Shown one piece after another: positions 17,315 to 25,819 of a DNA stretch of 64,000 nt; position 1 is the stretch's first letter; every line of letters starts with the position of its first letter. The DNA comes from Chloroflexota bacterium (GTDB taxonomy: Bacteria > Chloroflexota > Anaerolineae > Anaerolineales > Anaerolineaceae), in contig CP069394.1 of the NCBI GenBank assembly GCA_016887485.1, positions 2,170,001 through 2,234,000 of the forward strand, written 5' to 3'. A program made the position numbers and the translations under genes. A model generated the notes under the pieces. The model was not told the DNA's origin. It saw nothing but the letters and a program-made list of their open reading frames with translations, and ran no database searches.

Positions 17315-18217
17315 ATGAAAAAATCCCCACAAACCCGAGCGATTTTCCAGGCCTTATTTGTGACCTTCCTCTGGTCCACTTCCTGGGTGCTGATTAAAAT
17401 TTCCCTCAATGACATTCCCCCTTTAATATTCGCAGGCTTGCGCTACAGCCTGGCGGCTTTGTTACTTCTGCCTGCCATGCTTAAGCAGCGGGGGGCTTTT
17501 GCCTCGCTCACTCGCAAGGATTGGCGGAATCTCGTGCTGCTTGGGATTGTGTTCTATGCGCTGACGCAGGGCGGCCAGTTCGTAACGATGAAATATCTGG
17601 ACACGATCACATTCAGCCTGCTGCTCAATTTCTCGACAGTTGTAGTGGCTTTGCTGGGGATCGTTGGGCTGCGGGAGTCTCCTTCGCTTTTGCAATGGGG
17701 CGGGATCGCCCTTTTTATTGGTGGCGTATTGCTCTATTTTCTGCCCCAGGGCAGTCTTGCAGGTTCAACTTTGGGTTTTCTCCTGGCAGGGATGAGTATT
17801 GTTTCCAATGCAGTGGGGTCTTTGATGGGCCGAAGTGTGAACCGTGAGAAGCGAATCCCACCGATGATCGTCACGGGGGTCAGCATGGGGATTGGGGCGG
17901 TCCTGATGTTGGGAGTGGGCGTGGCTGTTGAACCTTGGCCGAAGCTCAGCCTGGCGAATATTCTGGTGATCCTCTGGCTGGGGGCGGTCAACACGGCCTT
18001 TGCCTTTTACCTTTGGAATATCAGCCTGCAGCACCTCACAGCGATGGAATCCAGCATCATCAATAACACAATGATGATCCAGATCGCCGTCCTGTCCTGG
18101 ATCTTCCTGCACGAACGCCTCAATTGGATGGAGATTGTGGCTCTGTTGATTGCGGCCGTTGGGATCTTCCTGGCGAATATCCGCAGGCAGAAAACCATCA
18201 AGGTGCCGGAATCCTAA
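17315..18217 (+). CDS. EamA/DMT-family exporter under ykkC riboswitch control
   Basis: A 300-residue, ten-helix member of the drug/metabolite transporter superfamily with two EamA repeats. The first repeat starts FQALFVTFLWSTSWVLIKISL, the second near residue 150 with STLGFLLAGMSIVSNAVGSLMGR. The C-terminal helix IVALLIAAVGIFLANIRR is typical. AAGGAG lies 5 bases upstream of the ATG. The long leader contains the ykkC-class riboswitch, so the cargo is presumably linked to its ligand. Guanidine riboswitches usually control small SMR exporters, and EamA proteins belong to the same superfamily, so guanidine export is my leading guess. It ends 4 bases from the convergent MFS gene. Confidence 0.86.
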   Translation: MKKSPQTRAIFQALFVTFLWSTSWVLIKISLNDIPPLIFAGLRYSLAALLLLPAMLKQRGAFASLTRKDWRNLVLLGIVFYALTQGGQFVTMKYLDTITFSLLLNFSTVVVALLGIVGLRESPSLLQWGGIALFIGGVLLYFLPQGSLAGSTLGFLLAGMSIVSNAVGSLMGRSVNREKRIPPMIVTGVSMGIGAVLMLGVGVAVEPWPKLSLANILVILWLGAVNTAFAFYLWNISLQHLTAMESSIINNTMMIQIAVLSWIFLHERLNWMEIVALLIAAVGIFLANIRRQKTIKVPES

Positions 18218-18221
18218 AGGG

Positions 18222-19505
18222 CTATTCCTTAGTGAGTGTTGGCTTTACACCCTTTTTCTTCTTAAGAAAGTAGGAATAATACATCGCGATGGCAATGGTA
18301 TACATGGTGATCGTCCCGATGAAAGGGGGGCCGAAGCCATAGGATACCTGCATCCAGCCGCTGATGGTTGGGCTGAAGGCGCGCCCAAAGGATTGAACCA
18401 TGCTGTTCAGGCTGGCGACCATGGCTCGGGATTCGCTGTTTACCTGTTCCATCACAAAGGTCTGATAGACCGGGGAACTCATGTTCATCAGGATCACCCG
18501 GAAGAAATAGGCGACCAGGCTCAGGCTGAACCATGGGGAGAAGCCCAGCAGGATCAGGAAGGGGATCGAGAGCGCCTGGGTGACCACCACGACCTTGATC
18601 TTGCCATACTTGTCGGCAAAGGCCGGGGCCATGATGAAGCCTATGCCCATTGCCAATGATCCCCAGGCGAAGATCGTGCCGATCACATGATCCGGCTGGT
18701 GGTGAACGGTGCTGAAGAAGATGTTCATGAAGGGCATAATCAGGCCGGCGCCAATTGAGGTCATGAACATGGGCAGGAGGAGTTTACTCAACTTGCCCGG
18801 GTTCTTTCGGACAAAGGTGATTGGGGCGAAAGCGGTCTTTTCTTCCGAGGGAAATTTATTCCGCTTGAGCATCAGCCGGGGGATGACCGCAAAAGCGACC
18901 AGAACACCAGAGGCGCCGATGGCCCAGGTATAGGCGTTGGGGCTGGTTGCGGGCGTGTCGAGGAGATTGCCAAACCAGGTGGGAAGATATCCACCGATCC
19001 AGTTGCCGACAGAAAGCGCAGCCATCCTTAGCCCGGAGGCAATGCTGAAGAGATAGGTGCGTTCCAGTTCTTCGCTGTTTTCCATCAGGAACGGTCCGGT
19101 GGTGACGCCGCCCAGGCTGGAACCGATGCCCAGGGTGATATTCATTGCGATCATCATTGCTGAGCTGGGGAACGCGACCATCAACACAATTGAGGGGCCG
19201 ATCAGGAAGCTGGAGATGACCAGCGAGCGTTTGCGCCCGAGGATATCCGCCAAATAGCCCATCGGCAGGGCGGCAATCAGCACCGTCATGCTGCTCGTGG
19301 TCGCCACGAGGCCCATGAAGGTCTCATCATAGCCCAGGCTGCGGAGATAGAAATTCAGGAGGATGTTGTAGACGCCGTAGCCCATCCCAAAGATCAGGAT
19401 GCTGATCAGGTATTTCCAGGCATTGGGCTTGAAGGCCCGCACCCGGGCGATATAGGTTTTCAGCACGCCATTGGCGGCTTCCGTGTGTTTCTCGTGTAAG
19501 GACAA
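18222..19505 (-). CDS. MFS transporter, partner of the ArsR-type regulator
   Basis: A 427-residue twelve-helix MFS protein. The loop motif PMGYLADILGRKRSLV after helix 2 and the matching PAFADKYGKIKVVVV in the second half are canonical. ENSEELERTYLFSIASGLRM resembles multidrug or YjiJ-like efflux carriers rather than sugar symporters. The start is a TTG with AGGAG 11 bases upstream. The ArsR-type gene ends 6 bases before it, so the pair is one operon and the regulator probably senses a compound moved by this carrier. Which compound cannot be told. Confidence 0.85.
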   Translation of the reverse strand: MSLHEKHTEAANGVLKTYIARVRAFKPNAWKYLISILIFGMGYGVYNILLNFYLRSLGYDETFMGLVATTSSMTVLIAALPMGYLADILGRKRSLVISSFLIGPSIVLMVAFPSSAMMIAMNITLGIGSSLGGVTTGPFLMENSEELERTYLFSIASGLRMAALSVGNWIGGYLPTWFGNLLDTPATSPNAYTWAIGASGVLVAFAVIPRLMLKRNKFPSEEKTAFAPITFVRKNPGKLSKLLLPMFMTSIGAGLIMPFMNIFFSTVHHQPDHVIGTIFAWGSLAMGIGFIMAPAFADKYGKIKVVVVTQALSIPFLILLGFSPWFSLSLVAYFFRVILMNMSSPVYQTFVMEQVNSESRAMVASLNSMVQSFGRAFSPTISGWMQVSYGFGPPFIGTITMYTIAIAMYYSYFLKKKKGVKPTLTKE

Positions 19506-19511
19506 GGCGGT

Positions 19512-20570
19512 TTAATCTCCTGACAGGAAATCCTGAAAATTAATCAGGGTGGCATCGAGGCCTTCCTGGCGGATGGTGTAACGGCGTTCCGTTTTGGGGG
19601 CAACAGTCACCAGCACCAGCCCTGCCAGACGCAGGATGTGCAGGTGGTGGACAACGGTGGGGGGGCGCAACCGCAGGCTCTTGGCCAGGTCGCTGGGGGT
19701 CGAGGGCCCTTCCAGCAGAGTGCGCAGGATGCGCAAGCGGGTGGGGTCTGCCAGGGCCTTGAGAGCATTCAGCAGTTCCTCCGGCACCAGTTCGCCGGGG
19801 ACGAGGGGCGTCCCTTTTGGGCGAGCGCCAAAGGCGACATAGCTGGTTGCAGCGCTGCGGGAATCGAAAAACACGAAGGGTGATCCCCAGAAGGCGGGGA
19901 CCAGCACCAATTCTTCAACTTCACGGACCCAGTCCATCCGCACCCCATTTGAGATGTCTTCCAACACTGAAACCAGGTCTTCCTGTTCAACACGCACTGT
20001 TACGTCGGCAAGCGCTATTTTCTGGGCAGGCAGGATTCGGGTTTCTTCCTCGTGAAAGAAATTCTCCACATAGGCCGTCAGGGCCTGATAAAGGGCTTCG
20101 CCGAAGGCGGCGGGGTCAGACCAGGCTGTGAAGATGGCCCGAACGAAGGGTTTGCCGGGGTTTCCTGGCTTAGGGTAAAGAGTTTTAATATGTTCTTCGT
20201 TTGCCTCGGTCAGGCTTTCTGCTCCCACCAATGAATGCAGGTAGGCCAAGGCTTCGCGGCTTTCTTCATCGTCCGCGCCGGTGAACATCAGCGCTGCAAG
20301 CCGTTCTGCTGCCGGGATGTCAGCAAGGGCATTTAGCACGACTTGGGCGTCTTTGGGTTCGGGCAGGGTGTGGATCCAGCGCATCGGCACCCGGATGATC
20401 TGGGCGGCCTGCTCCAGCGTTTCGCGAAGGGAGAGGGGAAGTCGAGAGCGAACCCCGGCGGCCCAGGAGGGACGCAGGCCAAACTCGTTCGGCTTGTGCA
20501 GGATCCGGAGGCTGATGAAGAGATCATAGGCGCTGCCCTGATCCCAGATGATGTGTGGTTTTTGGCTCAT
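19512..20570 (-). CDS. ArsR-family winged-helix regulator with a large N-terminal domain
   Basis: This 352-residue protein has a C-terminal ArsR-type winged helix at about 265-330. ALADPTRLRILRTLLEG is the first helix pair and PPTVVHHLHILRLAGLV the recognition helix and wing. Ordinary ArsR proteins have about 100 residues. The first 260 residues here are a separate domain (IIWDQGSAYDLFISLRILH at the start) of the DUF5937-like kind found in actinobacterial and chloroflexal ArsR proteins, and probably bind the effector. No metal-binding CVC motif is present, so a metal sensor is unlikely. It is followed after 6 bases by an MFS gene. A palindrome at 20638-20653 is a candidate operator. Confidence 0.82.
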   Translation of the reverse strand: MSQKPHIIWDQGSAYDLFISLRILHKPNEFGLRPSWAAGVRSRLPLSLRETLEQAAQIIRVPMRWIHTLPEPKDAQVVLNALADIPAAERLAALMFTGADDEESREALAYLHSLVGAESLTEANEEHIKTLYPKPGNPGKPFVRAIFTAWSDPAAFGEALYQALTAYVENFFHEEETRILPAQKIALADVTVRVEQEDLVSVLEDISNGVRMDWVREVEELVLVPAFWGSPFVFFDSRSAATSYVAFGARPKGTPLVPGELVPEELLNALKALADPTRLRILRTLLEGPSTPSDLAKSLRLRPPTVVHHLHILRLAGLVLVTVAPKTERRYTIRQEGLDATLINFQDFLSGD

Positions 20571-20637
20571 AGCTTTGACAGGCTTTCGTCTTTGTTTTAG
20601 CTTATCCTCGGATTTTGAGTAAACAAGAGGATTGATA

Positions 20638-20653
20638 TTAGATAATAATCTAA
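20638..20653. promoter_or_regulatory. Candidate ArsR-type operator
   Basis: TTAGAT-AATA-ATCTAA is a perfect 6+4+6 palindrome 68 bases upstream of the ATG of the regulator. Size and AT richness fit ArsR-family operators. Autoregulation is inferred from position. Confidence 0.45.
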
Positions 20654-20776
20654 TTGAGGTACAGAGTCAAGCTAGCCTTTTATATCGTTTGATGGGTCTC
20701 GTGTTTGTCTAGATATAGATTATTCCACAATACTTATTGGCGCGCAGAAGAACACTGCACACCCTACAATGAAGAT

Positions 20777-20806
20777 GTAGGGTGCGCTCCGGTTTTTGAG
20801 CGCACC
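20777..20806. repeat. GTAGGGTGCGCTC hairpin repeat
   Basis: GTAGGGTGCGCTC and GAGCGCACC pair across a short loop. It is the same stem as at 3308, 3469, 7688, 8446 and 49855. Confidence 0.75.
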
Positions 20807-21065
20807 ACACCACCCAATGTCTGTCAATCAAATCAAATAGTTATCCGGATTGCGTTGTACAATAGAAATAAGCACACAGGGGTCAGGAGAGAAGTGTTTC
20901 GTGAGTGGATACCATTTATCTATCAACTGGATTTAACCGGTTTTATCGAAAAGACACAAAATTCATTGTAGCAACGCTAATAGCGCGAAATATGCCTCTA
21001 TTTATTTTCATGGAGTTGGATGTTAGAATCGAAAAAAGCAAGTTTTCCTGAATTTGGAGTGAAAA

Positions 21066-22463
21066 ATGCGATTTTTTGAATCGATAAAGCAGAATTTCCC
21101 CAAGGATTGGGCCACCCGGATCATATTGGCGCTGGTTTTGGTTGCATCTTTGGTGGGCGCATACTTTGCCCATAACCTGGTCAGCCGCCTGCTGGCCGGA
21201 ACCACAGCTTTTACCCTGCCGGGAGATCCGGTGGTTTCCACCACCGAGGAACCTGGAGAGGAGGCTGTGCCTACCAGCGAACCCGTAATCAACCTACCTG
21301 ACCCAGACCCCTGGGATGGCACCAGCCGGATCAATATCCTGATCATGGGATTGGACCTGCGGGATGCGGAGGGGGAAGACGCCGCCCCCCGATCGGACAC
21401 GATGATCCTGCTGACGATGGACCCACTCAATAACACAGCCGCAGCAATTGCGATCCCTCGTGATATGTGGGTGGGAATTCCCGGCTATGGCTATTACAAG
21501 ATTAACACGGCCTACCGTTTAGGTGAGCTGAATGACCTGCCCGGTGGCGGCCCTGCCCTCGCGGTTCAGACGGTGGAGGAGTTCCTGGGGGTACCGATTG
21601 ACTTCTATGCCCAGGTGGATTTCCAGGCTTTTGTGGATTTTATAGATCACATCAACGGCATCAAGATCACCTTTGATGAGCCCTACACTATTGACCGGCG
21701 CGGCAAGTGGAACACGGAAGTACTGGAGCCGGGGACCTATGTCCTCGATGGCGAATATACCCTCGCCTATGCCCGTGACCGACACTCAGAGGGTGATGAC
21801 TTTGATCGGTCGGCCCGTCAGCTGGATGTCATCATGAAGATCCGTGACCGTATCCTGGAATTTAATCAGCTTCCCAGTTTGGTGATGAACGCTCCGGCGA
21901 TCTATGAAGACCTTTCCACCGGCATCCGCACCAATATGTCCCTGAACCAGATCATTCAGCTGGCCTGGAAAGCTATGGATATCCCTTATGAGAATATCCA
22001 GATGGTTGTGATTGGGCCTTCCTATATCACCATCGAAACCTCACCAGACGGCCTCAATATCCTCAGACCGATTCCCGACAAGATCCGTTTGTTGCGCGAT
22101 GAGGTCTTTGGCATTGGCGGATTGATTGCCCCTGTGACGGAAGGCGACCTGGCAAGCCGGGTGGCTGCGGAAGCACCGACCATCACCGTACTCAACGGCA
22201 GTTACCAGACCGGCCTGGAAGAGACCACCGCAGAGTGGCTCCGGCAGCAGGGTTTTGTCGTGCTTGAAACCGGGGTGGGCCCGACGACTGCGATCACCGA
22301 AGTGACTCTTCAAGGCTACGCACCTTACGGGCTGAGCTGGATAGCGGAGACCTTTGGGATTGCAGCCGGACAGCGGGATTATGATTTCACCAATGACCGA
22401 ACGCAGCCGGATTTAATTTTGATCCTTGGGGATGATTGGGCCTATTCTAACCCTATGCCATAA
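21066..22463 (+). CDS. LytR-CpsA-Psr (LCP) family protein with LytR_C domain
   Basis: LCP proteins transfer polymers from lipid carriers to the cell wall or other envelope acceptors. This one has 465 residues: a short cytoplasmic tail, one membrane anchor at about 18-40 (IILALVLVASLVGAYFA), a Glu/Pro linker, then the LCP core at about 95-310. Core motifs include NILIMGLDLR, RSDTMILLTMDP, IAIPRDMW, KINTAYRLG, and YARDRHSEGDDFDRSARQ, with the acidic and Arg residues that hold pyrophosphate. A LytR_C domain at about 370-455 starts TITVLNGSYQTG. TTTGGAG precedes the ATG. It is followed after 8 bases by a DUF1232 gene. Confidence 0.92.
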   Translation: MRFFESIKQNFPKDWATRIILALVLVASLVGAYFAHNLVSRLLAGTTAFTLPGDPVVSTTEEPGEEAVPTSEPVINLPDPDPWDGTSRINILIMGLDLRDAEGEDAAPRSDTMILLTMDPLNNTAAAIAIPRDMWVGIPGYGYYKINTAYRLGELNDLPGGGPALAVQTVEEFLGVPIDFYAQVDFQAFVDFIDHINGIKITFDEPYTIDRRGKWNTEVLEPGTYVLDGEYTLAYARDRHSEGDDFDRSARQLDVIMKIRDRILEFNQLPSLVMNAPAIYEDLSTGIRTNMSLNQIIQLAWKAMDIPYENIQMVVIGPSYITIETSPDGLNILRPIPDKIRLLRDEVFGIGGLIAPVTEGDLASRVAAEAPTITVLNGSYQTGLEETTAEWLRQQGFVVLETGVGPTTAITEVTLQGYAPYGLSWIAETFGIAAGQRDYDFTNDRTQPDLILILGDDWAYSNPMP

Positions 22464-22471
22464 GTGATACG

Positions 22472-22885
22472 ATGAAAAAACTACTTGAAAAACTGAAAGA
22501 AAAAGCCCGCTGGATGAAACAGCAGGCGTATGTCCTTTTCCTGGCCTATAAGGACCCTCGAACGCCCTGGACGGCGAAGGTTTTTGCCGCTGTGGTTGTG
22601 GCTTATGCCTTCAGCCCCATTGACTTGGTCCCGGACTTCATCCCCGTTCTCGGCTATCTGGATGATCTGCTGCTGGTACCGCTGGGGGTTGCTCTGGCTA
22701 TGAAGATGATCCCGGAGGAAGTGCTGGTGGATGCCCGCGCAGGGGTGGATACCGCATTCCCGGATGGCAAGCCGAAGAACTGGGTTGCCGGTGCGATTAT
22801 TGTCGCCATTTGGGTGGTCATCCTGGCGTTGGTAGTGTTTTGGATGGTGCGCTGGATTGGTGACCTGAGGGCAGGTGCTGTCTAG
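22472..22885 (+). CDS. YkvA/DUF1232 family membrane protein
   Basis: A 137-residue protein with the DUF1232 signature AYAFSPIDLVPDFIPVLGYLDD at about residues 45-66. This motif folds as a re-entrant hydrophobic hairpin. A strong C-terminal membrane helix (AIIVAIWVVILALVVFWMVRW) follows at 107-127. The basic N end is probably cytoplasmic. The function of the family is not known. It starts 8 bases after the LCP gene and its last 4 bases overlap the stop of the convergent GNAT gene. Confidence 0.85.
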   Translation: MKKLLEKLKEKARWMKQQAYVLFLAYKDPRTPWTAKVFAAVVVAYAFSPIDLVPDFIPVLGYLDDLLLVPLGVALAMKMIPEEVLVDARAGVDTAFPDGKPKNWVAGAIIVAIWVVILALVVFWMVRWIGDLRAGAV

Positions 22886-23298
22886 AGCGCTTTCGTCAGG
22901 AAATGGCGGGTATGGCTGGTGGGAAAATTCTCCAGGCGGCCAAATTCCTGATAGCCCAATTTTTGATAGAAGGCGGGCGCTTGAAAACTGAAGGTGTCCA
23001 GATAGGCATGGCTGGCGCCGCGCTGACGGGCTTCCGCTTCGGCCGCTTCCAGCAGCTGGCAGCCGTAACCCTGGCCGCGCAGGTCTTCCCGCACCCACAT
23101 CAAGTTGACATAGAGCCAGTCCCAATAGGTGGCGCCGATCACCCCTCCCACGATCTCACCCTCGGGTGTCTCCAGCACGAAACAGAGGTTCTGACCGCGA
23201 TCGTCCCCGGCCTGTTGGGTGTTGAACTCGGACAGCGCACCGCCGATGATTTCCCAGGGCGGCTCTTTTCTGGGATTGATCTGAAGGGGAGTTGACAT
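22882..23298 (-). CDS. GNAT-family N-acetyltransferase
   Basis: A 138-residue GNAT protein, close to the usual minimum for the fold. The acetyl-CoA site is VREDLRGQGYGCQLLEAAE at about 73-91 (motif A, R/QxxGxG/A). The following TFSFQAPAFYQKLGYQEFG is motif B and is typical of small GNAT enzymes of the YhbS or streptothricin-acetyltransferase-like type. AGGAGA lies 6 bases upstream of the ATG. The substrate is unknown. It is convergent with the DUF1232 gene and overlaps it by 4 bases. Confidence 0.88.
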   Translation of the reverse strand: MSTPLQINPRKEPPWEIIGGALSEFNTQQAGDDRGQNLCFVLETPEGEIVGGVIGATYWDWLYVNLMWVREDLRGQGYGCQLLEAAEAEARQRGASHAYLDTFSFQAPAFYQKLGYQEFGRLENFPTSHTRHFLTKAL

Positions 23299-23452
23299 AT
23301 CTGTTCTCCTTCTGAAAAGGTTAACTTACTTAATGAGTATATCGTGAAGTTGATCACAGTTGGGTGAACGAATGGGCGTGATAAACCGTCTAAAGCATAA
23401 AGCGAATTCATGTCAACGATAATTTTGGATGGATTAAATGTTAACAACCGAT

Positions 23453-23480
23453 TTGCAATAAAAAAGGGAAGCGATATAAT
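23453..23480 (+). promoter_or_regulatory. Predicted promoter for a leaderless C39-TPR transcript
   Basis: TTGCAA (23453-23458), a 16-base spacer and a perfect TATAAT (23475-23480). The ATG begins 7 bases after the -10 box, so transcription and translation would start at the same base. No Shine-Dalgarno sequence fits before this ATG. Confidence 0.5.
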
Positions 23481-23486
23481 CCGGTT

Positions 23487-24812
23487 ATGTCCAAGCTATG
23501 GAAAAAGTTCAAGAATTCGAAATATAAAATACTTTGGATCCTTTTGATCCTTATCGTCGGTGTGGCGTTGCTGGTGGGGGTCTATCACCTCCCACCTGTT
23601 CACTCCCGTTTGGCCTGGCGTGTCTCCAATCTACGGGCGAAAATTTACTATTTCTTTAACCCGCCAGATCAGGAGGCGTTCACCCCCGCTCAGCAGGCTG
23701 AGATGGATGACATCGTCCTGCAGACCATGACGGCGTTGCCCCCTGTGCCAACAGCGACCCTGCAGCCCAGTCTGACGCCAACGAACTATGTCCCACCGAC
23801 GCCGACGATCACTGCCACCCCCACGGCAACACCCACGCCCATTCCGGACGAGGTGCGGCTGGAGGGGACGATCCATGAATTTGAGACCTTTAATAACTGC
23901 GGCCCTGCGACCCTTTCCATGGCCCTATCCTATTGGGGTTGGGAGGGCGACCAGTCTGTGATCGGGTCGGTGCTCAAACCCAACTGGCGGGACCGCAATG
24001 TGATGCCCTATGAGCTGGTTGACTATGTGGAGGATTTCACTGACTTTAAAGCTGTTCTGCGCTATGGGGGCGATGTTGACCTGCTCAAGCAGTTGATTGC
24101 CGCGGGGTACCCCGTGGTGATTGAGAAGGGCTTTGAGGAAGAAGTACCCGATAGGGGCTGGATGGGTCATTATGGCCTGCTCACAGGTTATAACGATGAG
24201 AAGGGCTGGTTCTTGATCCAGGATTCCTATGTGGCGGCAGATTACGCCGTGCTTTATGATCGGGTGGCGCGTCACTGGCGGTCCTTCAATTACCTCTACT
24301 TTGTGGTTTATCCAGCGGAACAGGAAAGCGATGTGATGGCAATCCTAGGTTCGAATGCGGATGAGACCGCGAACCTGCAATACGCCGCTCAGAAAGCCTT
24401 GAATGAAATTTATGCCCTGGATGGCCGCGAACTTTTCTTTGCCTGGTACAACTATGGCACCAGCCTGATGTATTTGGGCGATTACTACGGTTCAGCCCAG
24501 GCCTATGACCAGGCCTTTGCCATCTATGCCAACCTCAGCCCGCGTCCCTGGCGGATGCTCTGGTATCAGACCGGGCCCTATTTCTCCTATTATTGGACGG
24601 GGCGCTACCAGGATGTGATCAGCCTGGCCAACAAGACCTTTGATGACTCTTCTGAACCCGCGATTGAAGAAAGCTGGGTCTGGCGGGGCCGGGCAAAGGC
24701 CATGCTGGGTGATATTGATGGCGCGATCGAGGATTTTGAGACCGCGCTCGAATGGCATCCCGGTTGGTGGGTGGCCCGGAGTGAATTGGAAAGCCTCGGT
24801 GTCACGCCATAG
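23487..24812 (+). CDS. Secreted C39-like cysteine peptidase with C-terminal TPR repeats
   Basis: A 441-residue membrane-anchored protein. The N-terminal helix (ILWILLILIVGVALLVGVYH) is followed by a Thr/Pro tether at about 90-125. The peptidase_C39_2 domain at about 130-275 has the Cys in NNCGPATLSMALSYWGW and the His in GHYGLLTGYN, with the Asp in LIQDSY. The last 140 residues are TPR-like (FAWYNYGTSLMYLGDYYGSAQAYDQAF, then a second pair near the C end). Known C39-like domains act as bacteriocin-processing or general papain-like peptidases. Substrate binding through the TPR part is inferred. It appears to be expressed from a leaderless transcript. Confidence 0.85.
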   Translation: MSKLWKKFKNSKYKILWILLILIVGVALLVGVYHLPPVHSRLAWRVSNLRAKIYYFFNPPDQEAFTPAQQAEMDDIVLQTMTALPPVPTATLQPSLTPTNYVPPTPTITATPTATPTPIPDEVRLEGTIHEFETFNNCGPATLSMALSYWGWEGDQSVIGSVLKPNWRDRNVMPYELVDYVEDFTDFKAVLRYGGDVDLLKQLIAAGYPVVIEKGFEEEVPDRGWMGHYGLLTGYNDEKGWFLIQDSYVAADYAVLYDRVARHWRSFNYLYFVVYPAEQESDVMAILGSNADETANLQYAAQKALNEIYALDGRELFFAWYNYGTSLMYLGDYYGSAQAYDQAFAIYANLSPRPWRMLWYQTGPYFSYYWTGRYQDVISLANKTFDDSSEPAIEESWVWRGRAKAMLGDIDGAIEDFETALEWHPGWWVARSELESLGVTP

Positions 24813-24867
24813 GTGTGTATTCCAGTTCAGATTTATTGATTGAAATTATGAAGGGAAGTTTCCGACT

Positions 24868-25761
24868 TTGACAGCAGACCTCCTCTTGCTCTTGACGGCT
24901 GCCATCTGGGGTTTTGCCTTTGTCGCTCAGCGGCTGGGCAACCTCTATATGGGGCCGTTCACCTTCAATGCCATCCGGTTCAGTCTGGGGGCCTTGGCTT
25001 TGGTGCCGCTGCTCCTTTGGCAGCGTCGCAAAGGTGTTGACCGGCCGGCAGTGCCCCTGCGCAAGCTGGCCTTGCCGATGCTGGCGACCGGGCTGGTGCT
25101 GTTTGCCGGGGCGTCGCTTCAGCAGGTGGGTCTGCTGGGGACGACGGCGGGCAAGGCCGGGTTCATCACCGGGCTGTATGTGGTGCTGGTGCCGCTGTTA
25201 GCGCTCACCTGGGGTCGCCGCACGCACCTGGCGCATTGGGTTGGTGCATTGCTGGCGGTGGTCGGCCTCTATCTGCTGTCGGTCACCAGTGGTTTTTCCA
25301 TCTCACCCTATGACCTGATTGTGCTGGTTGGAGCGTTCATCTGGGCCGGACATGTCCACTTGATTGGCCGTTATGCCGGCCAGGTAGGGCCGGTCCGGCT
25401 GGCGATTGTTCAGTTTGCCATCACGGGGCTGCTCAGTGGTATTGTGGCGCTGTTTTTTGAGACGGTGACCTGGGCGGATATTGTCTCCGGGATTGGGCCG
25501 ATCCTGTTTGGCGCATTCTTGTCGGTTGGCCTTGCCTACACCCTGCAGATTGTTGCTCAGCGCACGGCAGACCCTACCCACGCCGCCATCATCCTCAGCT
25601 TGGAGGGGGCTTTTGCCGCTCTGGGTGGATGGCTGGTTTTGCAGGAGGTGTTGAGCTTGCGGGGGTTACTGGGCTGCGGGTTGATGCTGGCCGGAACGTT
25701 GATCTCACAGTTTGCCGTCAAGCCGCGTACAGATCAAATTGTGTCAGAAGAGGCTGGCTGA
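24868..25761 (+). CDS. EamA/DMT-family transporter
   Basis: A 297-residue ten-helix DMT protein with two EamA repeats. The first starts LLLLLTAAIWGFAFVAQRLG; the AGASLQQVGLLGTTAGKAGFI segment is typical of the group. The second starts SPYDLIVLVGAFIWAGHVHLI. No ATG is in frame near the start; a TTG at 24868 with AAGGGAAG 9 bases upstream fits well and gives the normal N end. It is not closely similar to the riboswitch-linked EamA protein at 17315. The substrate is unknown. It lies downstream of the C39-like gene on the same strand with a 55-base gap. Confidence 0.86.
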   Translation: MTADLLLLLTAAIWGFAFVAQRLGNLYMGPFTFNAIRFSLGALALVPLLLWQRRKGVDRPAVPLRKLALPMLATGLVLFAGASLQQVGLLGTTAGKAGFITGLYVVLVPLLALTWGRRTHLAHWVGALLAVVGLYLLSVTSGFSISPYDLIVLVGAFIWAGHVHLIGRYAGQVGPVRLAIVQFAITGLLSGIVALFFETVTWADIVSGIGPILFGAFLSVGLAYTLQIVAQRTADPTHAAIILSLEGAFAALGGWLVLQEVLSLRGLLGCGLMLAGTLISQFAVKPRTDQIVSEEAG

Positions 25762-25819
25762 AAGAAAAAACCGCGCTGGTATATTCGCGCAGCGGGGGAA
25801 AAGGACTAAGTTTAAAGGC

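Larger units (their letters stand above)
20571..21065. other. Divergent intergenic region between the ArsR-type operon and the LCP gene
   Basis: About 500 bases hold a candidate operator (20638-20653), a GTAGG-type hairpin (20777-20806) and, near the LCP gene, a TAGAAT -10-like box at 21024-21029. No convincing gene is seen. Confidence 0.6.

Noticed and set aside
25768-25800. Terminator between the EamA gene and the phospholipase-like gene
   Set aside because: A T run is present on the minus strand but the stem is only about 5 bp with mismatches.
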